Positions 44,521 to 56,305 of a stretch of DNA of 64,000 nucleotides are shown one piece after another. The stretch covers positions 14,025,900 through 14,089,899 of the forward strand of contig NC_066586.1 in NCBI RefSeq assembly GCF_905475345.1. Reading direction: 5' to 3'. Numbering within the stretch: position 1 is the stretch's first letter; each line of letters starts with the position of its first letter. Below the pieces are notes generated by a model, which had not been told where the DNA came from, searched no databases, and was given only the letters and a program-made list of their open reading frames with translations. Source of the DNA: Vespula vulgaris. Taxonomy: Eukaryota; Arthropoda; Insecta; Hymenoptera; Vespidae. A program made the translations under genes and the position numbers.

Positions 44521-45200
44521 GTTTACGTATGTAAGCATGTATATGTCACGTATACGTGTGTACATATGCACGCGAATGTATTCGCGTTTGCGTGTATCGG
44601 ACTATCGGCAACATTTGTACGCTGGACGCGAGCGCTTAGGCGACCGACTCAAAGAACGGCCCGATCTCTAACGTAAACTCAACTCGCGGACGTTCGTTCT
44701 ATCGATCCTTAAGCACAACCTTCCCAAATGCATAAACTTAACTTTCTAACACTACTTCTTCTTTCTTTCTTTCCTTTTTTTTTGTTCTTTTTCTCGTAAT
44801 TTCTTACAGTAAAAATTAAAAAAAAAGAAAAAAAATGGACGAACGTCGGCATCGACAACTATAGATGTATATAACAACGATCGATTTTACGTTGGATCGC
44901 GCTTATAAATTGTTTTAATTTATTTCATCTATTACATTTTATTCCATTCCATTCTATTATTTACGCGAATTAGTAATCGTACGAAGGAAGAACTTTCACG
45001 GAAAGAAGGTAACACGCTCGCGAAATACGCTCGTCTTACCAACAGCCAGCGAAGTAGTTAAACAGGGAATCCCATTCCTTAGCGAGTTTCCTCTTTCCCT
45101 CTGGCCTCTTCCCGTCCCTCTTCATCCCTCCTACTAACTCGAGAACAATGCTCGAGATCTGACGCGGATAAATCGATTTTTACGCGACATAACTTTCATA
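44521..45200. other. Unique and AT-rich DNA, no recognised gene
   Basis: A GC-richer patch at 44570-44700 (GGACGCGAGCGC), then A-rich and AT-rich DNA, and another unique block at 45000-45190. Confidence 0.4.
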
Positions 45201-45204
45201 CCGA

Positions 45205-45430
45205 GTTGAGTCTACCGCCATCCTCCCTCCTCCTCTCGTCGCCCACCACCTCCTTCGCCACCTCCACCATCACCATCACCATCGCCACCACCACTACCAC
45301 CATTATATCTCCTTCCGTCTTCCTCCTTCCCTCTCCTCTCTTCTCCAATCCATTCCTCTTCTCTTCTCTTCTCTTCTCTCCTCTCTTCTTCTCTTCTCTT
45401 CTCTTCTCTTCTCTCCTCTCCTCTCTTCAC
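45205..45430. repeat. CCT/CACCAC-rich then (CTCTT)n array
   Basis: CCTCC and CACCATCACCATC repeats to about 45300, then pentanucleotide CTCTT at 45355-45428. Confidence 0.95.
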
Positions 45431-45498
45431 TGTTCGTCGCGCATCGCTCTCACGAACTACAGTCTCCTCGTTCGCAAAGAGAGTGAAAAAGGGAGGGG

Positions 45499-45529
<31 letters not shown>

Positions 45530-45800
45530 GAGAGTCGATGTTGTGTCGGCGGCGGCACGTTTACGTGGAATATTAGCAAAGCTAATTTGGTTTGATCTTC
45601 GAAGCTTTATACGTTCGACAGGCTACGTGCGTACGTATGTGTCTGTTCATGTGTGACACGTACGAGTGCACGCAACTGTCGAACGTGTCACAATGGCGCT
45701 ACTGCCAACAATACTGGTGGGAGGTAACGAGACCGAGAAGTGGAATTAAGGCGTATGATCTCCATCAAAAATTCTAGTACAATAATTTCTTTTGATAGCC
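45431..45800. other. Unique block with a GA run
   Basis: GA/GAAA at 45480-45535; GTCGGCGGCGGCACG follows. The plus frame 45592-45777 is ordinary but unrecognised. Confidence 0.35.
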
Positions 45801-46256
45801 TCTTATTTATTGTTAAACGATTCGGTAATCGTGAATGGTTGTAAAATATATTGAATAAAAAAATAAAAAAGGAAGAAAGAAAAGGAAAGGAAAGAAAAAG
45901 AGAAGAAAGTAAATAATGATGATAAAAATAAGTAATAAGAATTTTTTTTCTCATATTTCAGATATATAATAATAATAGTGAATGTAAAATAAATATATAA
46001 AAATAGTGAATACGTATTTTTTCTATGCCTTTTTCTATTTTCGTTTCTTTTTCTCTTCTTTTCTTTATTCCTCCTACGTCCTTTTACAATAAATTTCTTT
46101 TTTTCCTCCTCGGTTAAAAAGAAATAAACTATACGAGTCGTTGTTCGAGTCAATGCTATTTGTTAGTTGTTTGCACAACTGCGGCGTACTTGAAACTAAG
46201 TTATTAATATTATCTTTAATATTCGCACGCGAATGAAGTAAAACTTGAAAAAAAGA

Positions 46257-46304
<48 letters not shown>

Positions 46305-46740
46305 TACGCGTGCTTGGTTCATTCATAATTCATACACCGTTACACACGTCGTTGTCAGCGGCCAATCAATGCAAATATATTCTAGCTCAATGAATGTATT
46401 TTCATTTTTAAGTGATATTATACAAGAATATTGCATTCTAATTGAAATATGGAGTCTGAAATAAATCATGAATTATTCCCTGTGTTGTTTTCTCGCGTCA
46501 CGGAACTTCACGTTCGACTTTTTGGTAGCTGCTTTACGGAGGTCACGACACACACATACACACACACACACACACACAAAGACACATAAACGGGTCTTGT
46601 CATTCCGATCGTTCCTCGAAACTTCTATTATTTAATCGTTCATATGCATATCAGATACATATCGTTCCTTCGGAATATATCAAGGTCTTCCTTTTCAGTC
46701 AGTGCACTTTAACCTATCGAATTTATACATCGATTTATCC
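45801..46740. other. AT-rich DNA with (GA)n and (CA)n
   Basis: GA at 46262-46300 and CA at 46549-46578. A/G and T-rich tracts at 45860-45915 and 46020-46075. No gene seen. Confidence 0.6.
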
Positions 46741-46784
46741 TATACTAAAATCTTTCTTTCTTCTTTTATAAAAAAAAATAAGAA

Positions 46785-46799
46785 AGAAGAAGAAGAAGA

Positions 46800-46835
<36 letters not shown>
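46785..46835. repeat. (GAA)n(GA)n microsatellite
   Basis: GAA units to 46803, then GA. Confidence 0.96.
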
Positions 46836-46839
<4 letters not shown>

Positions 46840-47960
46840 AAGTAGAGAAGAAAAAACAAGATCTCGAATAAATTGAACAAATTACGTCGGTCGCCATCAG
46901 CGATCGGTGAAAGGCGCGAAATTTGAAATTCCGTCGATAAAAAAATATCCTCTTTGGCCGTTGACATCGAGAACTCGATAGTTCTCCCTCATTTTTCGTC
47001 CTTTCTCTTCTTTCTTTTTTGTCTTGTTTTTTCTTCTCTCTCTCTCTCTCTCCTCTCTCTCTCTGTTTCTCTTTCTCTTTCTCTTCACTCTTTTTCTTGA
47101 ACTCTCCCGTGAATAAGTATAGCTGGTCGACATTCGCATATTACGATATTATCGATTCAACGCGATGCATATGGTTGTCATTCGCCCGCATCTTCTCATG
47201 GGGAAGAAACGTATAATATACAATGCGTGAATACATACATACATCAGCAGGCAGATATACGGCAATTTGAATGAGTTAATATACAGAGGCGCGCAAGCGT
47301 GAGCGTAAACAGGCACATATGTATGTTTATGTGCTTCTAGATACTTATACGGGGAGAGGGAGAGAACTGGAGTCACTATTTTTCTTTTTCTTCTTTCTTT
47401 TTTTTTTTTTCTTCTCTCTACCATTTTTTGGTTTCTCTGCTTTCTCGATCGATGTGGGACACGCGTTAAGCATTTTAATACACGATGAAGGTTTGCATAA
47501 TTCGATGCCAGTCATATCCTCGATACTTAACCCTCTACAATTTGATGTCACATACTGTGATATATCATTCTCATATATCCATCTTATGAAATTTTTTCGC
47601 AGCGGAATAAAATCTTTCGATATCGTAAACGTGTCAATATTGACTGAGTACAAGTACTTGTTTCGCTTGATGGATTTTATAGAAAAAAAAAAAAAAAAAA
47701 AAGGAAAGAAAAATAAAAAAAAAATTTAGGTTGCACACCACGAGTTAATTGATTCATTTTCGAAATCTTAGCTTGCAACTAGTGGAATAACTTAACGTCT
47801 ATCTTTTTTTTTTCTTCTTTTTTTTTTTGAGATAGGATACTAGTGATGATAGAAGAAGAGGAGAAAGAAGAAGAATAAAGAAAAAGAAGGATAGAAGAGA
47901 GAAAGATAGCTCGACAATCGGTGTCTCCTTCGTTCTCGTTCTTTCTCGAAGAAGTCGGTG
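46836..47960. other. Mixed and AT-rich DNA with pyrimidine tracts
   Basis: CT-rich tract at 47033-47095, T-rich at 47390-47412, poly-A at 47684-47726 and T-rich at 47803-47830. The plus frame 47319-47729 is ordinary between 47435 and 47680 but bounded by poly-pyrimidine and poly-A; no domain recognised. Confidence 0.4.
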
Positions 47961-47964
47961 CTAC

Positions 47965-48180
47965 TTCAACGTTTAGCGGCCGTTCGCATGGTTGTCAGTC
48001 TTCCCGTGACACGAGGAATGCGAAAAGTGCGTGAAAGAATGTGGAGTAACTTCTAATGCCTCTAATACCTCGCGCCGTGGCCGTCTTCGACAGAACCAGA
48101 TGTGAATTGTAAGTCGGTGTTCACCCTCCCTATATAACAGCTGCCAGCATCGAAGGCCACTGTTTCCATCGAACATAGCT
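47965..48180. promoter_or_regulatory. Island with E-boxes and a TATATAA word
   Basis: CAGATG at 48097-48102, TATATAA at 48132-48138 and CAGCTG at 48139-48144. The block is unique and GC-richer. The minus frame 47973-48176 (67 codons) has balanced residues but no domain. A TATA-type core promoter or a bHLH-responsive enhancer would fit; no start site can be fixed. Confidence 0.3.
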
Positions 48181-48232
48181 AAGTAGATATATTTTATGGA
48201 TAGTTGCTACTACGACAGAATTACGAAGGATG

Positions 48233-48233
<1 letters not shown>

Positions 48234-48276
<43 letters not shown>

Positions 48277-48300
48277 CTCTCTTTCTCTCTATTTTCCTCT
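48234..48300. repeat. (CT)n microsatellite
   Basis: CT with T-rich tail. Confidence 0.95.
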
Positions 48301-48780
48301 CTCATCAATTACCATTAACATTATTTATTTTTGGTAAAAGGTCTGCATATGGCGACATACGGTGACATCATCTATTCCAATTTAGTACTTACGAGCTAAA
48401 TCGAGTTAATCTCTAAGCTACGATTTTCATAGCATTAGATGTTAACGGTAACTCGATAACGAGTAAGGAGAAAATGATTGTACATAAGAAAAAAAGAAAA
48501 AAAGATTAGAAAAAAAAAAATTATATCTCCAACCAAGTACATCGAGTATAGCTTGATGAATATTTCATACGAATCTTATATTATTCATTAAGTAAAATAC
48601 GAAGGAGATATTAATCTTTTTCGAAGAGACAAACGGAATTTTTCTTTTCCACATTTCCAAAGTGGAAACTATAAGAGAAAATAGGGCTAAGAGCGAGCAC
48701 TTAAACGATAAAGGACGGACAAGCTGGTAAATTAAATTTAGTCGTCGAAATGGTTCCCGTTATTTTTTCCCTGAAAAGAA
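48301..48780. other. AT-rich DNA, nothing recognised
   Basis: Ordinary AT-rich sequence with A-rich tract at 48490-48522. Confidence 0.55.
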
Positions 48781-48792
48781 TTTCTATTTCAG

Positions 48793-48868
48793 ACGAAGTT
48801 ACGATACTGTAGACGAGTTCAAGGACAATTATCATCCCCTAAGCGTCCCCAGGCGCATGTCGCGATAA
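48793..48868 (+). CDS. Candidate terminal exon (24 codons and stop)
   Basis: TTTCTATTTCAG at 48781-48792 is a good acceptor. After one leftover base the frame reads RSYDTVDEFKDNYHPLSVPR, then RMSR and TAA at 48866-48868. Codon choice (GAC, GAG, TTC, AAG, GTC, CCC) is unlike the AT-rich surroundings. I do not recognise the family. The frame is also open for some codons upstream of the acceptor, so the signal is not decisive, and it may be part of an unrelated GC-rich island. Confidence 0.15.
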
Positions 48869-48939
48869 ATCTCCAAGGAAGTCGTAGCTTCCGCGATCAG
48901 AAAGGCGGAAACGTTGCGTCTCGTGTCCTGTCAAAATAC

Positions 48940-49040
48940 GGAAAAGAAAAAGAGATAGGGGAAGAGTGAAAGAAAGAAAGAGAGAAAGAAAAAAAAGAGA
49001 AAGAGAGAAAGAAAAAAAAGAGAAAGAGAGAGGGAATAAC
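48940..49040. repeat. A/G-rich tract
   Basis: GAAAGAAAGAGAGAAAG units; minus-strand frames read as Phe/Ser/Leu. Confidence 0.9.
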
Positions 49041-49109
49041 GTTGACTAGACGATGATGGTGTTGCCACGTGCAACCTTCCTCGCGCCCTCTTCTGTCATT
49101 CATAAATGC

Positions 49110-49151
49110 ATTTCTCTCGTTCTCTCTCTCTCTCTCTCTCTTTCTTTGTCG

Positions 49152-49187
<36 letters not shown>

Positions 49188-49190
49188 ACA
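49110..49190. repeat. (CT)n then (CA)n
   Basis: CT at 49121-49142 and pure CA at about 49154-49187. Confidence 0.97.
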
Positions 49191-50400
49191 TTGCGCTTTT
49201 GTACATAGGCGTGTGCACGCATAGCAAGAGAAACACGACGTCTTCTTCGAATACGAGCACGCGACAAGCTGGCTCGTGCACGTGCTCGTCCCTGAGGAAA
49301 AAGAGGATGGAAACGATATTGTCCCGTTCAAAGTACCGACCATTCAATCTACGTTTATTTTCGTTGGTTAATCGTCGCTATTTTATATACTTTTAGTAAT
49401 GATAAGTTTATCGTAACTTAATAATAATATATTATAGATGTAAAATGATTCACGAGTGTCTTTTCGAACGTATACAAATTCGTGCCTTTTAAATAATCTT
49501 TATGTCGTATTAATGACGATGAAAATGTATTCCGAACGATGCTTTGAATATGTTTATGAACAAAAAAAAAAGAATACATTCTAGTAAGTGTATATCTAAC
49601 GTATATTATTATCTTTCTTTATGATATTTTTTACGATCGGAATAAAATTTTCCGTTTTCTTCATACGTAGCGATATCATTCTTTTTTTTTTTTTATTTTT
49701 ACGTCATTATTTATGAACGTATTTATTATGTAAAAAAAAAAAAAGAAAAAAGAACAGTATTAAACATATTTAAACATATTCTAATCTATAAGACTGGATT
49801 ATTCATTTGATGATTAGATTTCAAAAATGATTGAATTAATGAACGTTAATATCGTTGATCGATTAGTTGACGATGAATCCTACTTAACTACTTCATTTAT
49901 GATTCGTAAAAAATGAGTCATCGATAATGTCATGAGTTAAACTGCGCATTAATCATCGCGAAGGAGAAATTAAATATGTCGACAAATACTTTTTTCAATA
50001 GAGTTGAAAAAAATAATATGCACCGAACGACAAACATTACAGTGAATACGCACGGAATATAATTAATAGTAATCCAGATGACCTCGAGCAATAGATGGAC
50101 TGAATTATTATGATAATATCAATATCTATCGGAAGATTATGTTAATCGATTCTAACGTTTTTCTACATAATGAATTGAAAAAAAAAAAAAAACAAATTAA
50201 CTCTTACGCGTATAAAACAATAAAATCATATAAGTATATTTGTTTTTTATATATAATATATTCTAATTTATCATATATAGTCTATGTAATATATTATCTA
50301 CATAAATTGAATTATATAAATATTTATTATTATTATTATTATATATATATACACCTATATTAATATATATAAATCTTGTCGAAACGTTTGAAAATCATTT
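49191..50400. other. Short unique block then 1 kb AT-rich DNA
   Basis: Unique block to 49370 (CGTGCACGTGCTCG palindrome-like near 49276). AT-rich beyond, with poly-A and ATT/TATA runs at 50326-50350. No gene seen. Confidence 0.55.
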
Positions 50401-51040
50401 TTCGACGATCGAACATCTCGTTAGAATCAACCGAAGACCCACTTTTCCAAAAATTTGTGAAACCCGAGCCACGTTCTATTACTCCCCCATCTTTTCTACT
50501 AGGAAAGCGACGCGTGTATGTCTCATAGATCAATAATAACTTTCGTTTTCACTATCGGCTAAAAGGGCCCCCCCCCCACCGTCATCCGGGAAACGTTAAC
50601 GACATCCGTATGTAGCAAATCGGTCGTTACCTTTTCAAAATATAACATGAATCATGCCTATCATCCGGGTACTTAAATAGGACTCTCATTGTCGATAAAT
50701 TTCAGACAGCTGGCTAATATATACGATAATAATACGTAGTTCATTTCAACGATATAAATTAATTCTCTATAATCGAGTTATTTCTCGTTTCTTAACAATA
50801 CATAACAAATAATTTTCTGATTAAAAAAATCAATTAACACTTAACGAATACAGATATACAAATGTATGATTGTACGAAGAGTAACGATGTTATAGAAAGT
50901 TTAAAAAGAAATTATCACAAAAGGAAGGAAGGAAGGCAGCAAAAAAGAAATATAGCAAAATAAAGAAGATAAAAAAGAGAAAAGGAAAAAGAAAGAAAGA
51001 ATTATTCGTGATACTAACTACGACAAAACGATCCATCGGT
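50401..51040. other. Unique block with a C10 run, then AT-rich DNA
   Basis: A homopolymer of ten C at 50578-50587 follows AAAAGGG. A/G tract at 50945-51000. No gene seen. Confidence 0.5.
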
Positions 51041-51240
51041 AGTGACATCTGTGTCAATAAGGCGAATCCTCTCAGGGGTATCCCGCGGGATAGAAGGACT
51101 CGAGGGTCCGCGGGAACGCGATTATCCTCATTCAATCATCGATTTTATTTGGTTAATAAAACGATTATCCTGTTCGTCGACGAGCTCTCGGAGCGTCGAT
51201 CGAGAGAAAAAGAGGACGAGAAGGAGACAGAACGATAGAT
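51041..51240. other. Unique GC-richer block, open on several frames
   Basis: Contains TATCCCGCGGGATAG (palindromic, about 51080-51094). Two plus frames (51008-51238, 51042-51260) and a minus frame are open over it, so coding is unlikely. Confidence 0.3.
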
Positions 51241-51242
51241 GG

Positions 51243-51243
<1 letters not shown>

Positions 51244-51281
<38 letters not shown>

Positions 51282-51302
51282 CAGACAGACAGACAGACAG
51301 AC

Positions 51303-51334
<32 letters not shown>
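51244..51334. repeat. (TA)n(GA)n(CAGA)n(GA)n compound array
   Basis: TA to 51259, GA to about 51279, CAGA units to about 51306 and GA again. Confidence 0.97.
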
Positions 51335-51753
51335 ATAGACACGGGTCGCGTACCCTCCCGAGGGCGTTCGACCAAAAATGTAATTTACATCCCTTTATGT
51401 CGCGAGATTGAAATATTTGCGAATTAATCCGCGCGACAGGATTATCGCCGGCCATTATACGCGGCAGCTCGCTTCCTCCCTCTTTTCCTATCTTTACCCT
51501 ACTCTCTTCAGTCTCTTTTTCACTCACCCTCTCTCTCTCTCTTTCTCTTTCTCTCTCTCTCTCACTCTGTCAGTCACCCTCTTTCCTCCTACCTCGAGAC
51601 TTCCTGGACTCTCTTCCTTTCGTTTCCACTTCGGTCCTCGAACGAACGAACGATTATCTCGTCTCCTAACGATCCTCTCTTTGTTCGACTTGTAAAAATC
51701 ATTTCGGCAGTCCCTTTTCGTCTTTCACGATGAATCGATTTTAATTATATAGA

Positions 51754-51756
<3 letters not shown>
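51335..51756. other. Unique block with CT-rich tract
   Basis: CT at 51529-51563; otherwise unique sequence. No recognised gene. Confidence 0.4.

Positions 51757-51789
<33 letters not shown>
51757..51789. repeat. (AT)n microsatellite
   Basis: Sixteen AT units. Confidence 0.97.
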
Positions 51790-51796
<7 letters not shown>

Positions 51797-52017
51797 CGTA
51801 GAATATCCCTTAACAAATAGCAATGAACTTATCGATAAATTAATCACTAGATACTATTGCGATATATCAGAAAGAGACAGATTTTGTGTTAATTATCGTT
51901 AAGATAATCGATCAGTTTGAATATAACTTGCTCGTCGTAGTTCCCTCTCCTTCACGCGATTCAAGTAATCATTCAAAAGGAGAATTCCTTGGTCTATGTA
52001 CGTTACATACGATACAA

Positions 52018-52058
52018 TACCTACCTACCTACCTACCTACCTACATACATACATACAT
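52018..52058. repeat. (ACCT)n(ACAT)n tetranucleotide array
   Basis: Six ACCT units pass into four ACAT units. Confidence 0.96.
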
Positions 52059-52059
52059 C

Positions 52060-52310
52060 CTGGAAGTAACAACGAGGATATAACTTGGTCCAAGGGAGGA
52101 GCCAGGACATAACGTCGAATCCCCGAGCTGTTAAACTGGCATACAATAATCTGCACGGCGCCAATCCTGATGGGGGAGGAAGCATTCAATTAATTCTCTC
52201 TCGGAGTCCAAAATTTGTCGCTCGTATTAAATCTCACTGGATTAAAGACAATCTCGCTTACGCTCGCTTCTCGACCTTCTCCTTCGCTTCACTTGAACCC
52301 TATCGTCCTT
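52060..52310. other. Unique block, no recognised gene
   Basis: Contains CATAACGTCGAATCCCCGAGC and CGGCGCCAATCC words. The frame 52085-52411 is ordinary to about 52315 and then CT-made. Confidence 0.25.
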
Positions 52311-52316
<6 letters not shown>

Positions 52317-52347
<31 letters not shown>

Positions 52348-52520
52348 CACCTATAAAGCTTACATATCTCTCTTTCTCTATCTCTCTCTTGTATTACTCC
52401 CATCACCATGAACGGTGTCGACCATCTTACGACGATCTCTTGTGCTCAACTCTCTCTCTCTCTCTCTCTCTCTTTTTCTCTCTCTCTATCTTTGTCTCTC
52501 TGTCTCTCTTTCTCTTACTC
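52317..52520. repeat. Two CT arrays
   Basis: CT at 52317-52344 and 52449-52472 with further CT-rich sequence around them. Confidence 0.94.
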
Positions 52521-53490
52521 ATCCTTCTAGCCATTGCTTCCCCCCCTCCCCACTAAACCCTTGTCTCATCCATCCCCCGCATCCTCAAGTTTACGATAGC
52601 TTCAGGACGCAACATGAGACTGGTACGTGGCCGTTTCAATGAAGAAACCGGCGCCATTAGCTCGATCTCTATACTCGCGTCGATGAGCCTTCTATGATCG
52701 TACTAAGTTTGTTGCTCGCTTCCTACGACGTCGGGTAATAGTCGTTAATGAATGAACGAACGTATCTAATGAATGAATCATGATAGACATATACGCTCTA
52801 TCGGTGTTGTTCGTTCTTGGCTGGTTGCTTTCTTTCGTTGGTTGATTTGTTTTTCTTCTTTTTCTTTGCTGTTGTCCTTTTTCTTCTTCTTACTCAATAT
52901 AATCATTAAGCGATAAGAGGTCGTCAGACATCGTTATGTATTTTTCAAAGTTTTACTCGATACACTGTACGTTCGTAATTTTTGACGATTATTACAGTTG
53001 CTTCTTTTATATCGGAATTTCTTAACTCCTATATGTAATCGAAATATGTAGTTTTCTGTAATTCTCTATTTTTATTAATTTATTTATTAAGAACGAATCA
53101 CTCATAGTTTATTTCTCACAAGTAACGACTATGGTCACTCATGAAAATCGTTTATCATATACATGATATCGTTTGTTATATCAAAATATAAATCAAATTT
53201 ATTCGTATATATTTCAATTACATTTCAACTTCAAATTCTGATATCACGTGTATATATGATACGTTAACGAACGTGTAATTTACAGTCATTCGACGTCCAA
53301 AGAATTCTTATTCGATATTTTAAGAACTATCGTCTAAGATATGAAAGAAAAGAAAACGATAATAAAACTATCCAAAGTAACGTTACATCATTAAATATCC
53401 TAATAAGAATTCGATAATAATTTAGAAAACGAGTAAAGTTAAATTAAGAAAATTCATAGTTAAAACATCGTTTAAACAAAAGTTTAAAAA
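52521..53490. other. Unique block then AT-rich DNA
   Basis: Unique to about 52760. TTTCTTC-type tracts at 52850-52895 and AT-rich beyond. No gene seen. Confidence 0.5.
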
Positions 53491-53492
53491 AG

Positions 53493-53508
53493 AGACAGAG
53501 AGAGAGAC

Positions 53509-53542
<34 letters not shown>
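53493..53542. repeat. (GA)n microsatellite with GACA interruptions
   Basis: GA with three GACA/GATA interruptions. Confidence 0.96.
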
Positions 53543-53548
<6 letters not shown>

Positions 53549-53559
53549 AGAGCATCAAG

Positions 53560-53717
53560 GGAGGTGGACGATACGGGTGACTGTAAATAAAAGTGAACCG
53601 TGACCCGGGCTTCATCAGCAGCCAACGAAAAACGCGTCAGGGTCGTGACCCTGAGTTAGGCAGCGAGGGGCTGCCATGACATCGGAGAGTACGAGACCTT
53701 TCCAGGGACGAAAAGGG

Positions 53718-53758
<41 letters not shown>

Positions 53759-54210
53759 CTCTCTTGCTCTCTTTCTGTTGGTTGGTAATTACTTACTCCC
53801 GCAGTGTATTTCGAAAAATAAATCGTTCGAGATCGGGGAGTTTCAATCGCGATTTTCTCTGTTATTTGAACGAGAGAAAACGACGATTCTCTTTTAACTA
53901 GTGTACCGTGAAAACGGGAAGGAGGTGAAAGATGATAAACGACTTTCGTAAAGGTATGAGATAGGGATCGAAGGGCACGTACGTGCGTCTTTGATCCACA
54001 GGTGGTATATCCGAAAGTTAACGAGACTCCATTCGAGAGATCAAAGATGTACGTACGGCCGATGTTAACAATAGATTTCAACCTGAGTCAGGTTGGCGAC
54101 GTGACACGTTCCCGCAGTGCAGGTGTATTAAAGAAGGGAAATCTTGTCGTCCATCGATCGCGTAGACCGAGGATAAATAATTGCTTAGGTGAAAGCTAAA
54201 AGTTACAATT
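53560..54210. other. GC-richer block around a CT array
   Basis: The CT array is at 53724-53756. Flanking unique DNA holds GTGACCCGGGC and GGGTCGTGACCCTGAG (an inverted repeat of GGGTC/GACCC). The minus frame 53656-54081 (141 codons) crosses the CT array and is not recognised. Confidence 0.35.
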
Positions 54211-54460
54211 TGGGTCAAGGATAAGAAATTTTCTCGAACGAAGAAGATCATTAAGAAGAAAAAAAAAATGTGACGAATAATAATAAAAAGAAAGAAATAT
54301 CGACGAGAATTTTTCTTTTTTGTCTCTTTTACGAAAGAAAAAAGAAAGAAGAAGGGGAGGAGGAGAATACATGTACCTTTTCCTTTTTTTTTTCTTTTCT
54401 TTTTTCTTTTTTTTTCCTTTTTTTTTTCTTTTTTTTTTTTTTTTTTTTAATCGTTCGACA
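54211..54460. repeat. A-rich then T-rich tract
   Basis: A/G tract at 54240-54360 is followed by T-rich 54376-54449, including 18 T at 54432-54449. The two can pair as an imperfect inverted repeat. Confidence 0.85.
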
Positions 54461-54798
54461 GATATATTCCAACATATCTCGAGATACATATGCTAGCGAC
54501 AATTTATTAGGTTTAATAAAGGCAAGCAAACAATCCATGCGAATAAATATTCTTCTTAGGGTTGGCCAAAGCTAGCGATGGATTCGCCAAGGGGGAGACT
54601 TAGAAGCCATTAGCGAGATTGCTTGTACCGTATCTTCCTTTCTAGATAGTGCCTCGAATGATATCCCGTTACAGAGATTCCTGAACAATAAGATCTATCC
54701 CGCGAAGAAATGAAATTTTCTCTTGCCCGAGTTAATACGGATAGGACATAACTCTTCTATCCTTTTGTACATGTATATTCATACGCACACATATACAT

Positions 54799-54800
<2 letters not shown>
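54461..54800. other. Unique DNA, no recognised gene
   Basis: Ordinary sequence leading to CA and TA repeats. Confidence 0.45.

Positions 54801-54806
<6 letters not shown>

Positions 54807-54849
<43 letters not shown>
54807..54849. repeat. (AT)n microsatellite
   Basis: Twenty-one AT units, preceded by CACACACAT. Confidence 0.98.
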
Positions 54850-54851
<2 letters not shown>

Positions 54852-55400
54852 AAGAGACAAAATTCTGTTTTCTCCAAAAAGGGCCGAGAAAGGTGTATAC
54901 CTCGAGAAGGGCTGTAATTAGACGCCGTAACGCAATGCCTTAATAATCCTTGCAAGTTGTAATTTTATATCTTTGAAAACTAATAATAGGGCTTAACTCG
55001 ATACCTGCGGCGTTGGATCGATGACGTGCCCTTGAGAAATATAATTCAATTTTAAAACATAATTAATTAAATATATTACTACGATAATTATATACTATAT
55101 ATACTATCTGTATATCATCAAAATTTGATTGGATATTAAATTCGTTTTATCTATTTTCTTTTTCCTTAAGATTGCAATCTTCTTCTAGAAGAATTAATTA
55201 ATTAATTAATCCGATCGTAATCAAAGTTATTGTTTATTATTAAGTGTTCATGAAAATAATCTATACATATATATATATATATTTTTTTCTTTTCCTTCTT
55301 TTTTTTGTTTGAGATAATGACTTTTCTATATATAGATAGAAGATAATTATTTTCTTGAAATTTTAATTCTAAATTCAAAATGAGCTTTTCGTCTTATCGA
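54850..55400. other. AT-rich DNA, nothing recognised
   Basis: Contains TTAATTAATTAATTAATTAAT-type repeat at about 55193-55211 and TATATA at 55266-55281. Confidence 0.6.
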
Positions 55401-55700
55401 CAAGGTATCATTCTATTGCAGTCGTTAACGTAACCTGGCGAAGTAATTTCAAGATTGCATTCGGTCGCATCTTATTACCCGCGTCATCTCCAATGTACAC
55501 ACGTGGATTATTGCCAGAGTATCGAATGAATGGGATCGCGATATCCCCTGTACAAGTGCGGGGAGAGAAGCGTATAAAAGCGGAGCGAAGAGCCACGGTG
55601 GAATCTAATTGGCAGAAGGATTACGGATCGTACGGTGGTATCTCTCTTGAAATCGTATTCGGATCACCTATGTGCACCAATCGCGTAGAGAGAAGATTGA
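55400..55700. promoter_or_regulatory. GC-richer island with TATAAAAG
   Basis: TATAAAAG at 55573-55580 sits in a GC-rich context (GCGTATAAAAGCGGAGCG), the form of a classical TATA box. Frames are open on both strands (plus 55493-56041, minus 55408-55596) without a domain. No initiator of the TCAGT type is visible 25-35 bases downstream, so this stays tentative. Confidence 0.25.
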
Positions 55701-55710
55701 AGAGCCTCCT

Positions 55711-55867
55711 CCTCTTCTCTCCTCTCCTCTCTGCTTCTCTTCTCTTCTCTTCTCTTCTCTTCTCTTCTCTTCTCTTCTCTTCTCTTCTCTTCTCTGCTCT
55801 TCTCTTCTCTGCTCTTCTCTGCTCTGCTCTGCTCTGCTCTACTCTTCTCTTCTCTTCTCTACTCTTC
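55711..55867. repeat. (TCTTC)n / (TCTGC)n pentanucleotide array
   Basis: About thirty 5-bp units; a central block has TCTGC variants. The 182-codon frame over it is Ser/Leu/Phe and not a protein. Confidence 0.97.
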
Positions 55868-56305
55868 ATCACCCATTCCCTTCTCTTTTTCTCTATATAT
55901 CGCTCTTTCCTGACTTTATGTATAGAAACTCGTTCGATTCAATCGTATCGATTCACAATCACGAATCTAATTATAAACAGATTAAAAACGAACAAAACCT
56001 TTCTATATTATTATATCTTTAACAAATTGTCGAACCGTTAACGAATTACGATCGATATATAAAAAAGTAAGAGACGAACATATGAATATAGGGAAATGTT
56101 TCGAAAGAGAAAAAGATATAATATCAAATCGAAGGGAAGATAATCGAAGTGAAATGATAAAAAGAAAAATGAAAACAGAATGATCGATAGGACGATACGA
56201 CGTCTACTCGCGTGGATATTTTAGTCCTTGTAGAAAAAAAAGAGGAGGGTGAGAGGGATGGTTGAGGTCGAAAAATAAAAGAAACAAGTTATGACGAAGT
56301 TAGGA
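55868..56305. other. AT-rich DNA, nothing recognised
   Basis: Ordinary AT-rich sequence with A/G tracts. Confidence 0.55.

Noticed and set aside
44291..44676. Ile/Tyr-rich frames as membrane peptides
   Set aside because: Produced by (TA)n and TATG repeats, open in several frames at once.
47529..47545. TTAACCCTCTAC as a piggyBac-type end
   Set aside because: No inverted partner within about 1 kb.
55493..56041. 182-codon open frame
   Set aside because: Its middle is the TCTTC/TCTGC pentanucleotide array (Ser/Leu/Phe chain), and the ordinary-looking start also has an open frame on the other strand.
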